Shown here: positions 48,222 to 58,900 of the stretch, piece after piece
Position numbering within the stretch: position 1 is the first letter of the stretch
How the letters are laid out: each line of letters starts with the position of its first letter
Source of the DNA: Corynebacterium sp. ACRPH
GTDB taxonomy: Bacteria; Actinomycetota; Actinomycetes; Mycobacteriales; Mycobacteriaceae
DNA length: 64,000 nucleotides
Direction of reading: 5' to 3'
Assembly: GCF_022347285.1 (NCBI RefSeq)
Contig: NZ_JAKRND010000005.1
Location: 1 to 64,000 of the forward strand
The notes under the pieces: model-generated
Seen by the model: only the letters and a program-made list of their open reading frames with translations
Told to the model about the DNA's origin: nothing
Databases searched by the model: none
Made by a program: the position numbers and the translations under genes

Positions 48222-48490
48222 GTCGCTGCTCCCTCACCTGTCTTTTCTCGCCTGCTGTTTCTGCCTGCGCTCGCGCACCTGCTGCGCCCATGCTATCGCA
48301 CCGGCTAATGTCGTCGGTCGCTCGCAACACCTCCCCTTATTCGATTGTGTGTTCTATTCTTTTTCTTAGTGACGCCACCTGTGTCCACCCCGTTGCCTAC
48401 TCTGCATCCCTGAACGCAGACCACTGCTGGCGAGCCTCCACAGCGGATGGCCAGCGCAACTGATCAACACAAGTAAGGAAGTGAGCCATC

Positions 48491-48994
48491 ATGAAGTCCC
48501 GCATCACCGCCCGGCGCACGCCGATCCCCCGCTCATCTATCCAGCGCCCATCTACTCGAAGTTTCGCTTTGAGCGAGCCCCACCGCGCGGCAGCCGAGGC
48601 CCGCGCCATGTTGCGCCACCCGCGCAGCCTGATACGCATTACCCCTGGCTGGCAGGCGCCCCGCTTCGCTGTAGCGGCCGGCGATTCCACCGCAATGGTG
48701 CACGTCTCACGGCGGCGCATGACCCCACTGCTGTGGCGCAGACTCAGTGGGCAGCAGGCACCCAAGGAGCAGGATCTGTTCCTGGTCACGGTGTCGGCGG
48801 AGTGTCCGCAGTGGATGCGCAACGAGTCCGCCCGCCTGCTGGAGTTAATCCTTGGCCAAGCGTGGACTGTGCGGGAGGATCCGCAGGAGTTCCGAGATCG
48901 CAACCACCAGGCTCAAGTCAGCCTGACGTGGCATGCGCTGATGACGCAGGAGGATCTGCAGGCTGGCAAGGCGCCGGCTCCACGCGCCGCGTGA
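48491..48994 (+). CDS. Hypothetical basic protein
   Basis: The 167-residue protein has a very basic N-terminal half (KSRITARRTPIPRSSIQRPS) and a more regular second half with LFLVTVSAECPQWMRNESA and LTWHALMTQEDLQAGKAPAP. AAGGAAG lies about ten bases before the ATG. The alternative frame at 48481-48999 and the opposite strand give less protein-like sequences. I do not recognise the family. It converges with the acidic protein gene, only one base between the stops. Confidence 0.6.
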   Translation: MKSRITARRTPIPRSSIQRPSTRSFALSEPHRAAAEARAMLRHPRSLIRITPGWQAPRFAVAAGDSTAMVHVSRRRMTPLLWRRLSGQQAPKEQDLFLVTVSAECPQWMRNESARLLELILGQAWTVREDPQEFRDRNHQAQVSLTWHALMTQEDLQAGKAPAPRAA

Positions 48995-48995
48995 G

Positions 48996-49784
48996 CTAGT
49001 CCTCGTCCTCTGCTGCGACCTCGTCCTCGTCGTCAAACTCGTCGTCTTCAAACTCGTCGTCGTAGTAGTCGAACTCGTCCTCCAACGGGACCAACAGCTC
49101 TTCCCACTCGGTAGCCTGCACCTGTGCAACCGCCAGGGCGTCAAAGAGCTGATCGAAGTCCGTGAAGGTACCCAGCTCCAAAACCTCCTGGGTCATCTCG
49201 GCGGCATCTTCCAGGACATTCTGATACATCACTTCGCGCTCGAAGTCGCTTAGGGTCTCGTCGCTATCCAGCTCGGCCTCAGCCTGTGCCACCAGCTCGT
49301 CGTACTCCTCGCCGAAGGTCACAAAGGTCACGGTCGCTTCGGGCTCATCAGTACCGGAACCCAGCATCACCGTGATGAGGGAGCCATTCCCCACCTCTGC
49401 GCGTACCAGCATCGGCTCAATCAGATCTTGCTCAAACTCCAGGTCAGAGATGCGATCATCGGTGCCTTCCAGCAGGTCGTGCAACACAGTAATGCACTGG
49501 TCAGTCGCAATGTACTGTGCCACCACAGCGACGGCGGCCTCGACGGAGAACACCACTCCGACCAGGGTGTCCTCAAACTCTTCAATGCCTGCAACCTCGT
49601 CGAGCTCCCCCTTGGCCATGAACACATTCGCCGAGTTGATGCCTGCCGTAGTGCTCGTCTGCTCGATCTGCTGGAAATGAATCTCCAGCTCCGCGGCAAT
49701 CGGTACGAACAGCATGTCATCGTTTACTCGTGACTCAATACCCTCAGTATCCAGCGCCTGAGCAATGTCCTCGTAGAAACCCAC
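48996..49784 (-). CDS. Hypothetical acidic protein
   Basis: The 262-residue protein has a conserved-looking start (VGFYEDIAQALDTEGIESRV) and a mixed alpha/beta body (SANVFMAKGELDEVAGIEEF; SLITVMLGSGTDEPEATVTF). The last 30 residues are almost only Asp, Glu, Tyr and Phe. GGGAGA lies nine bases before the GTG at 49784; the frame is open to 49868. It has no signal peptide or catalytic motif I can name. Such acidic cytoplasmic proteins recur in corynebacteria. Confidence 0.7.
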   Translation of the reverse strand: MGFYEDIAQALDTEGIESRVNDDMLFVPIAAELEIHFQQIEQTSTTAGINSANVFMAKGELDEVAGIEEFEDTLVGVVFSVEAAVAVVAQYIATDQCITVLHDLLEGTDDRISDLEFEQDLIEPMLVRAEVGNGSLITVMLGSGTDEPEATVTFVTFGEEYDELVAQAEAELDSDETLSDFEREVMYQNVLEDAAEMTQEVLELGTFTDFDQLFDALAVAQVQATEWEELLVPLEDEFDYYDDEFEDDEFDDEDEVAAEDED

Positions 49785-49972
49785 AGCCAACGTCTCCCTA
49801 GTATTTCCTAGTGCTATATGAGGTGTTTCAGTCCGAAGCGAACGTGCATTCCGAGACTTGGGCACCATAGTAACCCGATCCTGGACAACACGTCTCCACG
49901 CAAAACCAATCGGGTGCCTCTCCCCTCCTCACCCACTGTGCCGCTGCCGTGTCGGCCGCCCACACGACCGAA

Positions 49973-51487
49973 CTAGCGCCCCGGCCTCGGCATCGCCACG
50001 GAGCTCTCGTCCCCTTCCCAACCCCGCATGTCGAACTTCTCCCACACCCGGCGAAACTCCGCGCGCGGGTCTTCTTCCAGCCTCATTTCCCTCTCGAACA
50101 CCTGCGTCGCCCGGTTTTCCAATGTATAAGGCTCCCAGCCCGGGTCCGCACTCCAGATAAACCTCTTCCAGGCACGTTGCATGTGCTCGGAGACCACAGC
50201 CATCTCCCCTCCCAGGACGAAACTGGCTTTCGAGGACTTGGCGTCACCGAAAAGGGCAGACAGCTCCATCGAGTGCATCGCACCCACCCCGAGCCGCCGC
50301 AACATCGCGGGGGCATAGTCGAAGCGATACATCCAGACGGGCGCCCCGGCCGCCTGGTGCAGCTCGGCGAGCCGGATCGACTGCGCCCAGAACACGGCGT
50401 CGGCGAGCATCTGCGCGAAGATCCCGCGGCGCCCAATGTCCCCATAGGCGCTCTCAATCTGCTCGGCGAGCACCGGATCGTGCGCGCGCAACATCGTCCG
50501 AGCTGCCCTTATCCGTGCCGACTTAGAGAAGAACAGCATCTGCGCAGCCGATAGCTCGTCGTTGTTAGTGCCGATGAGCAGGGGGATCCGCTGATGCTCG
50601 GCGCGTTCGAAGATTCCCAAAGGGTGGTCGGAGAGGAGTTCCCCGTCGATGGCGATGCCGAAGGCCATATTCATCTCCCGCAGCCCGCCGCCCCGCCACA
50701 GCATCTGCTGCCCGGCGCGCACCACGTCGGCGAAGGGCAAAGCGCGTAGCTCGGCGATGGAGGTCGTGCGCGGAACCAGTCCGGAATACTGCGTCAGCTT
50801 GCGCGCCCAGAGGTTCGACTGGGCGTTGGTGTGCACGCTCATTACGGGCGCGGACTGCAGAATCACCCGGTGGAATAGTCCCCGTGCGGCGGGAATGGTC
50901 ATCAGCGCGGCGGCGGAGGTCCCGCCCGCGGATTCGCCCATCAAAACCACATTGTCCGGGTCGCCTCCGAAGCCCGCGATGTTCTTCCGCACCCACTCCA
51001 GCGCCAGGAGCTGGTCGCGGGTCGCGGAGTTAGGTTCGCACCCGGCGGCGTCGGGGACATCCAGGGAGCTCATGTCCACATACCCCAGCGCACCGAGCCG
51101 GAAGTTCAGAGCGACATAAACCACGTCCAATTCTTTGGCGAAGTTATGGCCGCGCAGCACTGCGGTGTGGGAAGCCCCGGCGAAGAATCCGCCACCGTGC
51201 AGGAACACCACAACTGGCAGTGTGGCATCCGTATCTGGCCGGACAATATCCAGGTTCAGGCAGTCCTCGTCGCCGATGACTTCGTCTTTCCAGTTGTAGG
51301 AGGTCTGAGGTGCGACGTTCCCGTACTCTTCCGCCGACCACTCCCCTTGCCAGCGCACCGGACGTGGGGCTTTCCAGCGTTCCGCGGAGCCGAATGGAAT
51401 GCCGCGCCACGTTCGCACGCCGTCCATCCGAAAACCTCGGACGACCCCTCCCGTGGTCTCTACCCGCACGCCGTCCTGATTCATCAT
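49973..51487 (-). CDS. Type B carboxylesterase
   Basis: The 504-residue alpha/beta hydrolase has VVVFLHGGGFFAGA (oxyanion hole), EDCLNLDIVRP (type B signature 2) and NVVLMGESAGGTSAAAL, with the nucleophile Ser in GESAGG. The catalytic Glu and His lie in the C-terminal half (probably GTNNDE and AMHSMEL). No signal peptide, so it is cytoplasmic. Substrates of this family range from p-nitrobenzyl esters to carbamates and cannot be read here. Confidence 0.9.
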   Translation of the reverse strand: MMNQDGVRVETTGGVVRGFRMDGVRTWRGIPFGSAERWKAPRPVRWQGEWSAEEYGNVAPQTSYNWKDEVIGDEDCLNLDIVRPDTDATLPVVVFLHGGGFFAGASHTAVLRGHNFAKELDVVYVALNFRLGALGYVDMSSLDVPDAAGCEPNSATRDQLLALEWVRKNIAGFGGDPDNVVLMGESAGGTSAAALMTIPAARGLFHRVILQSAPVMSVHTNAQSNLWARKLTQYSGLVPRTTSIAELRALPFADVVRAGQQMLWRGGGLREMNMAFGIAIDGELLSDHPLGIFERAEHQRIPLLIGTNNDELSAAQMLFFSKSARIRAARTMLRAHDPVLAEQIESAYGDIGRRGIFAQMLADAVFWAQSIRLAELHQAAGAPVWMYRFDYAPAMLRRLGVGAMHSMELSALFGDAKSSKASFVLGGEMAVVSEHMQRAWKRFIWSADPGWEPYTLENRATQVFEREMRLEEDPRAEFRRVWEKFDMRGWEGDESSVAMPRPGR

Positions 51488-51574
51488 TTCACCATCCTAA
51501 GCTCTAACGCCCGCCCGCGGTCGGGCGAGCGCCTTCCGTACCGTCGGCTCGGTTTTGGCCTACTGTTGATGCCC

Positions 51575-52342
51575 ATGGGAATTCTCAATTTCGGCAAGTC
51601 CGATCAACCGCGTGACGAGGCCACCGCTACCTCTGAGCTCATCCAGCAGGCTCAGCGTGCGCCCTACCCTTCCGGCCCGATCGCTCGCCGCTTCTTCGCG
51701 GCAATCGACCGCACGGTCTCTATCCAGGAGCCGCTCATCCGGTCCTATGTGACGAAGATCGAGAAGAAGCATGGTGACGCCACGCCTCAGCGCCGACAGG
51801 AAGTTCTAGACACACACTTTAAGAACCTGGCCACGGGCTCCGGCGCGGGTACCGGCGGCGTGGCCGCAGTCCCAGGCGTGGGTACGCTGCTCTCCTTGGC
51901 GGGAATCGCGGCGGAATCCGCGTTGCTCATTGAGGTTTGTGCGCTCTACGCCCTAGCGTCCGCCGAGTTGAATGGCATCGACATCTCCAAGGAGGAAACT
52001 CGCCGCGCGGTGGTGTACCTGGCGATCTCCGGGGCTACGGCCAAGGAGCTGGTGCAGGCGCTGGCCGAGGATCGAACCTTCAGCTCGCTGCAGGCCGCCA
52101 ACCGGCTGCGCGGCGCGCGCAAGCTGCGCAAAGCCGGCTCTGTCGAGCTAAAGCAGGCCAACAACATCCTGGGGCGCTTCGCATTCCGCCAGGTACGCAA
52201 GAGTTTCGGCGGAGCAATGTTTAAGAAGGTTCTGCCGTTCGGCGTCGGCGCTTACCTGGGCGCGAAGGCCAACCGGAAGATCGCAGAGCGCATGGTCGAC
52301 AACGTGCATGTCTTCATCCGCGAGGCCGACGAGATCTTCTAA
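51575..52342 (+). CDS. EcsC-like protein
   Basis: The 255-residue protein has a hydrophobic glycine-rich core (GTGGVAAVPGVGTLLSLAGIAAESALLIEV) and a C-terminal VLPFGVGAYLGAKANRKIAERMVDN segment, the pattern of the EcsC family. EcsC is linked in Bacillus to an ABC exporter and protein secretion, and here an ABC exporter follows 10 bases later, suggesting an operon. ATG codons at 51569 and 51575 are both possible. Exact role is unknown. Confidence 0.72.
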   Translation: MGILNFGKSDQPRDEATATSELIQQAQRAPYPSGPIARRFFAAIDRTVSIQEPLIRSYVTKIEKKHGDATPQRRQEVLDTHFKNLATGSGAGTGGVAAVPGVGTLLSLAGIAAESALLIEVCALYALASAELNGIDISKEETRRAVVYLAISGATAKELVQALAEDRTFSSLQAANRLRGARKLRKAGSVELKQANNILGRFAFRQVRKSFGGAMFKKVLPFGVGAYLGAKANRKIAERMVDNVHVFIREADEIF

Positions 52343-52352
52343 CTCGCCAGGG

Positions 52353-55300
52353 GTGTCCGACCCCCGCGTTAGAATCATCGGCGTGTTCAGAGTCATCCGA
52401 GAATCCGCCCGTCGCCACCGGTGGTTATTCGCCGCCGTGGTGGTTTTCTCCGTACTCTTACCCACCATTGAGCTGCTGTTGCCACTGCTCGCGGGCTCTT
52501 CCGTGGATGGCAGCACGCGCGCGATTGGGTTACTGGTGGCGGTTGCCTGTGCGCGTTTCGTTACGCAGGCGTTGCGGCGTTTCCTCTCTGGCACGTTTAG
52601 CGTGCGCACTCAGCACAGTCTGCGCACTCGAATGTTTGCGGCGATCCAGGCGGTCGACGAGAACGCAGCGCGGTCTTTCGGCACCGGCCAGGTGATTTCA
52701 CGCACCATCACGGATCTGACGAAGGTGCAGGGCATGGTCGCGATGCTCCCGCTGATGGCTTCCAGCATGCTCGAGCTCGTGCTGATCTTCGCCGTGGTGC
52801 TGTGGATCTCCCCGCCCATCGCCGGGATTGTCGCGGTGCAGATCCCACTTCTCTTCGCCGTGGCTTATGCCTCAAGTACGAAACTTTACGGCCCGTCCCT
52901 AGCTTCGCAGCGCCAGGCGGCGGTGGTCGCGGAGCAGGTTGAACGCACTGTTTCCGGTGTGCAGGTGATGAAGAGCTTCGCCCAGGAGCCGCGCGAGATT
53001 GGCCGCTACCGGCTCGAATCCGCCCGGCAGTACGGCATCAACATGCGCGTGGGCAAGCTCAGCGCCGTCTTCCAGCCCGCTCTTTCCGCCCTGCCGAACG
53101 TGGCGCTGGTGGCGGCGTTTGCACTGGGCGGTTGGCTGGCCATGCGCGGGGCGATCAGCGTTGGTGACTTCCTGGCGGTCTCCACGTTCATCACCATGCT
53201 TGCCCGGCTTACTCGCATGGCTGCGGGGATGCTGGTCAATGTGCACGTTACCGAGCCGTGTGCGGATCGTATTTTCGAGATTATTGACGCCCCGCCGCGC
53301 CCCACCGGCACCACTCCTGTGCGCGACCCCATGGGTTTTGTAGGCAGCGTGCCGATCGCCCCGGGGCAACCCCCGATTCGACTGAGAATCTCACCGTCAA
53401 GCACAACGATCGTAGAGGGCCCGGTGGCTTCAGGAAAGACCCGTCTAGCGCACGCCTTGGCTGGTTTGAACACCCAGGATGCGGCGGACATCCAGGTGGT
53501 AAATGCCACCGACAACAGGCCGGTTCCGCTGCTGGAAGTGCAAGACTCCGACCGGCCAGCGCTAGTAATGGACGAAGCATTCCTCTACTCCGGGACGATC
53601 CGGGAGAACATTCTGCTCGGCTATTCAGCCACGGACGCGGAGGTCTGGGAAGCCGCCCGGCTGGCCTGTGCCGATCGCTTCATCCGCGAAGCGGGCGGGT
53701 TGGATGCCGTCGTCGGCGAGCGGGGCATCACGCTCTCCGGTGGGCAACGCCAGCGCATCGCCATCGCGCGCGTGCTGTTACGAGCCCCGCACACGATAAT
53801 CTTCGACGACGCCACCTCGGCCATCGACCAAGCCACCGAGGCCCAAATCCTGGCTAACCTCCGCACCGCGGTCTCCCGCCCCACGGTGATTTACATCAGC
53901 CACCGCGCGGACGGCGGCTTCCGCGATCCTGACCAGACGATTTCCCTGCCTGCAGCTCTGCAGACAATTGCGGCTGATTCAGCCCCAGTCGCAGCCGAAA
54001 CCTCCAAAGCCTTCGACAGCGCCCCCGATGCGGATTTACCGGCCGACTACGAAGACGCAGCCGATCCCGCGACGTATCCATCCGTGGAACCTCGAATCGC
54101 GGATCTTGACGACGGCGGGAGCTTCCGCCTTCGCACCTTGTTTGCCATGGTTCCTGGGCTCATCGCAGCGGTGGTCGTCACGCTGTTTCTCTCCTCCGCC
54201 GCAGACATCGCCCTACCCACCTTTATTCGCCACGCCATCGACGGCGGAGTCGCGGACAACGACATGGGCGCACTGTGGATCACCTGCGCAGCTGCCTTGC
54301 TGGTGGTCGTGCTTTCCTGGGGCGCGCAGGTGGCCAACACCGTGCTCACCACGCTGACCGGCGAACGGCTGATTTTTACACTGCGCAATCGGCTTTTCCG
54401 ACACATCACCGGAATGGATCTTCTGTGGTCCCACCGCCAGTCGAGCGGCAGGATCATGACCCGCCTTACGACCGACATCGACTCGCTTTCCAACTTCCTG
54501 CAGTCCGGACTTTCCCAAACGATCGTGTCGGCCACCCTGGCTCTTGGCATCCTCGGAATGCTTATTAGCACTGACCTGACCCTGGCCGGAATAGTCGCGC
54601 TGTTCCTACCGGTGATCGTGGTGGCGACGGTGGTGTTCCGCATAATTTCCCGCCGCCTCTATACCCGCGCCAGGAGTCAGATCAGCCAGGTCAATTCAAC
54701 GTTCCAGGAAGCCCTCATGGGGCTGCCCACTGGCCAGGCCTTCGGCTACGGTGCGGCACTGCAGACCCGCCTGGAAAACGAATCCCGCGAATACCTTCGC
54801 CTGCGCACCCACTCTCAAACGGCGGTGAGTCTGTACTTCCCCGGCATTAACCTGCTCACCCAGCTCGCGCAGGCCGCGATACTCAGCACCGGCGGAGCCC
54901 TCATTGCCAGTGGCCAGACCACCGAGGGCGCGCTGGTCGCATTCAGCCTCTACCTGACGATGCTCTTCGGCCCGATCCAACAACTCTCCCAGGTGTTCGA
55001 TCAGTTCCAGCAAGCCAGCGTGAGCGTCTCCCGAATCTGCGAACTGCTTAACGAACGCCCGGCCATCACCTCACCAGGCAACGCAGAAGTACCGACCTTT
55101 GTGAAAGGCCCGGCGATTCGGTGTGAGGGCGTCATATATAAATACGGCAACAATAAACACGGCGAACACAGTGAAGCCGGCGAGCCAACCTTAGACATCG
55201 ACCACACCTTCCGCGGCACCACGGCGGTGGTCGGCGCAACGGGCGCTGGCAAGAGCACTCTCCTGCGGATAGTAAACCGATTCATGGACCCTACGGAGGG

Positions 55301-55874
55301 AACCGTGCGGGCGGATGGAACGGACATCCGAACCTTCGACGTGCGCGGCTGGCGGCGCTGTATCGGCACCGTGCCGCAGGAACCGCATCTATTTGCCGGA
55401 ACCGTGGCCGAGAACATCGCTTACGGCGCAGACGACGCAAACCACACCAACCTGGCGGAGGTGCAGGCGGCGGTCAAGCGAATCGGCGGCGAGAGAATTC
55501 TGCAGACGATCCCCGGTGGGCTGAGCGCCCGCATCTCCCCCGGAACGAGCACGCTCTCCGCCGGGCAAAAACACATGATCGCGCTAGCAAGGGCGGAATA
55601 CATTCGGCCGACCATCATGTTGTTGGACGAGGCGACGGCCAACATCAGCGACGAGGAGGAAGTTCAGATCGTCAAGGCAATCAATCGCGTGACTCGCAAC
55701 CGCACCGCGCTCATCGTCGCGCACCGGCTGCGCACCGCTGCCCGGGCCGACACAATCGTGGTGATGGATCACGGCCGAATCGTCGAAATTGGTGAGCATA
55801 ACAACCTACTACAAAACGGCGGACCATATGCCGAATTGTGGAATGCCGCCCTAAGGCCACCAAAGGGTTTGTAG
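52353..55874 (+). CDS. Fused tandem ABC exporter (two membrane domains, two ATPases)
   Basis: About 1173 residues: membrane domain 1 (about 10-290), ATPase 1 (320-520), an acidic linker, membrane domain 2 (about 590-880) and ATPase 2 (930-1173). ATPase 1 has GPVASGKT, LSGGQRQRIAIARVLL and IIFDDATSAID, where Asp replaces the catalytic Glu. ATPase 2 has GATGAGKST, a degenerate signature LSAGQKHMIALAR and MLLDEATANI. So one site is canonical and one degenerate. A full transporter in one chain upstream of odhA is also found in C. glutamicum. The start (GTG 52353) is uncertain; substrate unknown. Confidence 0.9.
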   Translation: MSDPRVRIIGVFRVIRESARRHRWLFAAVVVFSVLLPTIELLLPLLAGSSVDGSTRAIGLLVAVACARFVTQALRRFLSGTFSVRTQHSLRTRMFAAIQAVDENAARSFGTGQVISRTITDLTKVQGMVAMLPLMASSMLELVLIFAVVLWISPPIAGIVAVQIPLLFAVAYASSTKLYGPSLASQRQAAVVAEQVERTVSGVQVMKSFAQEPREIGRYRLESARQYGINMRVGKLSAVFQPALSALPNVALVAAFALGGWLAMRGAISVGDFLAVSTFITMLARLTRMAAGMLVNVHVTEPCADRIFEIIDAPPRPTGTTPVRDPMGFVGSVPIAPGQPPIRLRISPSSTTIVEGPVASGKTRLAHALAGLNTQDAADIQVVNATDNRPVPLLEVQDSDRPALVMDEAFLYSGTIRENILLGYSATDAEVWEAARLACADRFIREAGGLDAVVGERGITLSGGQRQRIAIARVLLRAPHTIIFDDATSAIDQATEAQILANLRTAVSRPTVIYISHRADGGFRDPDQTISLPAALQTIAADSAPVAAETSKAFDSAPDADLPADYEDAADPATYPSVEPRIADLDDGGSFRLRTLFAMVPGLIAAVVVTLFLSSAADIALPTFIRHAIDGGVADNDMGALWITCAAALLVVVLSWGAQVANTVLTTLTGERLIFTLRNRLFRHITGMDLLWSHRQSSGRIMTRLTTDIDSLSNFLQSGLSQTIVSATLALGILGMLISTDLTLAGIVALFLPVIVVATVVFRIISRRLYTRARSQISQVNSTFQEALMGLPTGQAFGYGAALQTRLENESREYLRLRTHSQTAVSLYFPGINLLTQLAQAAILSTGGALIASGQTTEGALVAFSLYLTMLFGPIQQLSQVFDQFQQASVSVSRICELLNERPAITSPGNAEVPTFVKGPAIRCEGVIYKYGNNKHGEHSEAGEPTLDIDHTFRGTTAVVGATGAGKSTLLRIVNRFMDPTEGTVRADGTDIRTFDVRGWRRCIGTVPQEPHLFAGTVAENIAYGADDANHTNLAEVQAAVKRIGGERILQTIPGGLSARISPGTSTLSAGQKHMIALARAEYIRPTIMLLDEATANISDEEEVQIVKAINRVTRNRTALIVAHRLRTAARADTIVVMDHGRIVEIGEHNNLLQNGGPYAELWNAALRPPKGL

Positions 55875-55927
55875 TAGGGTGGAACGGCGAGACTTAAAGT
55901 CATAAAGGAAAGAGGCGAGGACCTGCT

Positions 55928-58900
55928 GTGAGCAGCGCAAATTTCGGTCAAAACGAGTGGCTGGTCGATTTGATGTACCAGCAGTACAAGGAAGACCCAA
56001 AGTCCGTCGACGCTGAATGGCGCGATTACTTTGAGAAAAATTCCTCTCCGGTAAGTTCGTCGGGCAACACCCAGGCTGCGGCGGGCGACGGAGCACAGAA
56101 GACCACGGGCGGCCAAAGCTCCACTAAGAACACCGTCACCCCCAACCGGGATACGACGGCGGGTGGCAAGCAGCCTAAGGGTTCTGCATCCCAGAACCAG
56201 GACAGCAGCGTTAAGCCCACCCCGAAGCGCACCGCCCCGCCTGCTCCGAAGCAGCCGGTGGAGGCACCGGAGCCTGGCGAGTTCCCCATTAGGGGCGCCG
56301 CAAGGGCCGTAGTTAAGAACATGGACGCTTCCCTGGAAATCCCGACGGCTACGTCCGTGCGCGATATGCCGGCGAAGCTGATGTTCGAAAACCGTGCGAT
56401 GGTCAACGAGACCCTGCGTGCGCGCGGCGGCGGCAAGATTAGCTTTACTCACATCATCGGTTACGCCCTGGTGCAGGCCGTCAAGGCCCACCCGGATATG
56501 AACAACTCCTACGAGGTTGTCGACGGCAAGCCGACCCTCGTTACCCCGGAGCACATCAACCTAGGTCTGGCCATCGACATGGTGGGCAAGAACGGTCAGC
56601 GTTCCCTGGTGGTTGCTGCCATCAAGGAAGCCGAGAAGATGTCCTTCGGCGAGTTCATCGAGAAGTACGAGGACGTTGTCCACCGCGGCCGCGAAGGCAA
56701 GCTGACGATGGACGACTTCACCGGCGTGACCATCTCTCTGACCAACCCAGGCGGCATCGGCACCCGCCACTCCGTGCCACGCCTGACCAAGGGCCAGGGC
56801 GCCATCATCGGCGTGGGCTCCATGGACTACCCCGCCGAGTTCGCGGGCGCATCCGAGGATCGCCTGGGCGAGATGGGCATCGGCAAACTGGTAACCATCA
56901 CCTCCACCTACGACCACCGCATCATCCAGGGTGCGGAGTCCGGTGAGTTCCTGCGCACGATGAGCCGCCTGCTGATCAACGACGAGTTCTGGGACGAGAT
57001 CTTCCACGCCATGCGCGTGCCCTACGCCCCGACCCGTTGGAGCCAGGATCTGCCGAACATCGGCGTGGATAAATCCACCCGCGTGATGCAGCTGATCGAG
57101 GCCTACCGCTCCCGTGGCCACCTGATCGCTAACATCAACCCGCTGCAGTGGACTCAGCCGGGTCTGCCTATCCCGGATCACTCCGACCTGGACATCGAGT
57201 CCCACGGCCTGACCCTCTGGGACTTCGACCGCACCTTCCACGTCGGTGGTTTCGCTGGCCGCGAGACCATGACGCTGCGTGAGGTTCTTGCCCACCTGCG
57301 CAAGGCCTACACCCTCAAGGTTGGCTCGGAGTACACCCACATTCTGGACGCCGAAGAGCGCACCTGGCTGCAGGATCGCATCGAGGCTGGCCAGGAGGGA
57401 TTCAGCCCGGCACAGCAGAAGTACATCCTGCAGAAGTTGAACTCCGCCGAGGCTTTCGAGAACTTCCTGCAGACCAAGTACGTCGGCCAGAAGCGCTTCT
57501 CCCTGGAGGGCGCCGAGACCCTGATCCCGATGATGGACGCTGCCATCGACCGCGCTGCCGACGCAGCTCTGGACGAGGTCATCATCGGCATGCCGCACCG
57601 TGGCCGCCTGAACGTGCTGGCCAACATCGTGGGCAAGCCCTACGCACAGATCTTCACCGAGTTCGAGGGCAACATCGATCCGGGCGCTGCTGGCGGTTCC
57701 GGCGACGTGAAGTACCACCTGGGCCAAGAGGGCCACTACCACCAGATGTTCGGCGACAACGAGATCGACATCTACCTGGCCGCCAACCCCTCCCACCTGG
57801 AGGCCGTGAACCCGGTCATGGAGGGCATTGCCCGCGCCAAGCAGGATCAGCTGCACGAGAAGCACACCGTCATGCCGCTGCTGCTGCACGGCGACGCTGC
57901 CTTCACCGGCCTGGGCATTGTGCAGGAGACCATCAACCTGGCTCGCCTGGAGGCCTACGAGGTCGGCGGTACCGTCCACATCATCGTGAACAACCAGATC
58001 GGCTTCACCACCACCCCGGATGCCGGTCGTTCCACCCACTACGCCACCGACCTGGCGAAGGGCTTCGACAGCCCGGTATTCCACGTCAACGGCGACGACC
58101 CAGAGGCAGTCGTATGGGTGGCACACCTGGCTGTGGATTACCGCAACCGCTTCGGCAAGGACGTATTCATCGACCTGGTTACCTACCGCCGTCGCGGCCA
58201 CAACGAGGCCGACGATCCGTCAATGACCCAGCCGCTGATGTACAAGCTGATTGGTGATACGAAGAGCTCCCGTGATCAGTACACCGAGACCCTGCTGGGC
58301 CGCGGCGACCTGACCGAGGAAGACATCGAGCGCGTCCAGCGCGACTTCCACGAGCAGCTGGAGACCGTGTTCACCCAGGTACGCGAGGCCGAGAAGGGCG
58401 CCAAGCCGAAGGAGCAGAGCGGCATTACCGGTTCCCAGGAGCTGCCGCGTGGCCTGGATACCTCTGTGGATCGCGAGCTCATCGAGCACATCGGCGACCT
58501 GTTTGCCGATGTTCCTGATCACATCACCCCGCACCCGCGCGTAAAGCCGGTGATCAAGCGCCGCAAAGAAATGTCCCGCAACGGCAAGATCGACTGGGGC
58601 TTCGCCGAGCTGCTGGCCTTCGGCTCCCTGGTTGACGGTGGCAAACTGGTGCGCCTGGTTGGTGAGGATTCCCTGCGCGGTACCTTCACCCAGCGCCACG
58701 CTATCCTCTTCGACCACGACGACCACGACCGCTACAGCCCGCTGGAGGAGCTCGCACGCGAATCCGGTAAGGGCGGCGGCTTCGAGGCCTACAATTCCGC
58801 TCTGACCGAGTACGCGGGCATGGGCTTCGAGTACGGCTACTCGGTGGGTAACCCGGATGCCCTGGTGGCTTGGGAGGCTCAGTTCGGCGACTTCGCCAAC

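Noticed and set aside
48397..48903. 168-codon minus-strand frame opposite the basic hypothetical gene
   Set aside because: Cys/Arg/Ser-rich shadow; the plus-strand frame at 48491 has a Shine-Dalgarno and a more regular sequence.
51146..51568. N-terminal extension of the EcsC-like frame
   Set aside because: This part is antisense to the esterase gene and not protein-like; the conserved protein starts at 51569/51575.
56561..58201. 546-codon minus-strand frame opposite odhA
   Set aside because: Antisense shadow of a strongly biased gene; OdhA motifs are clear on the plus strand.
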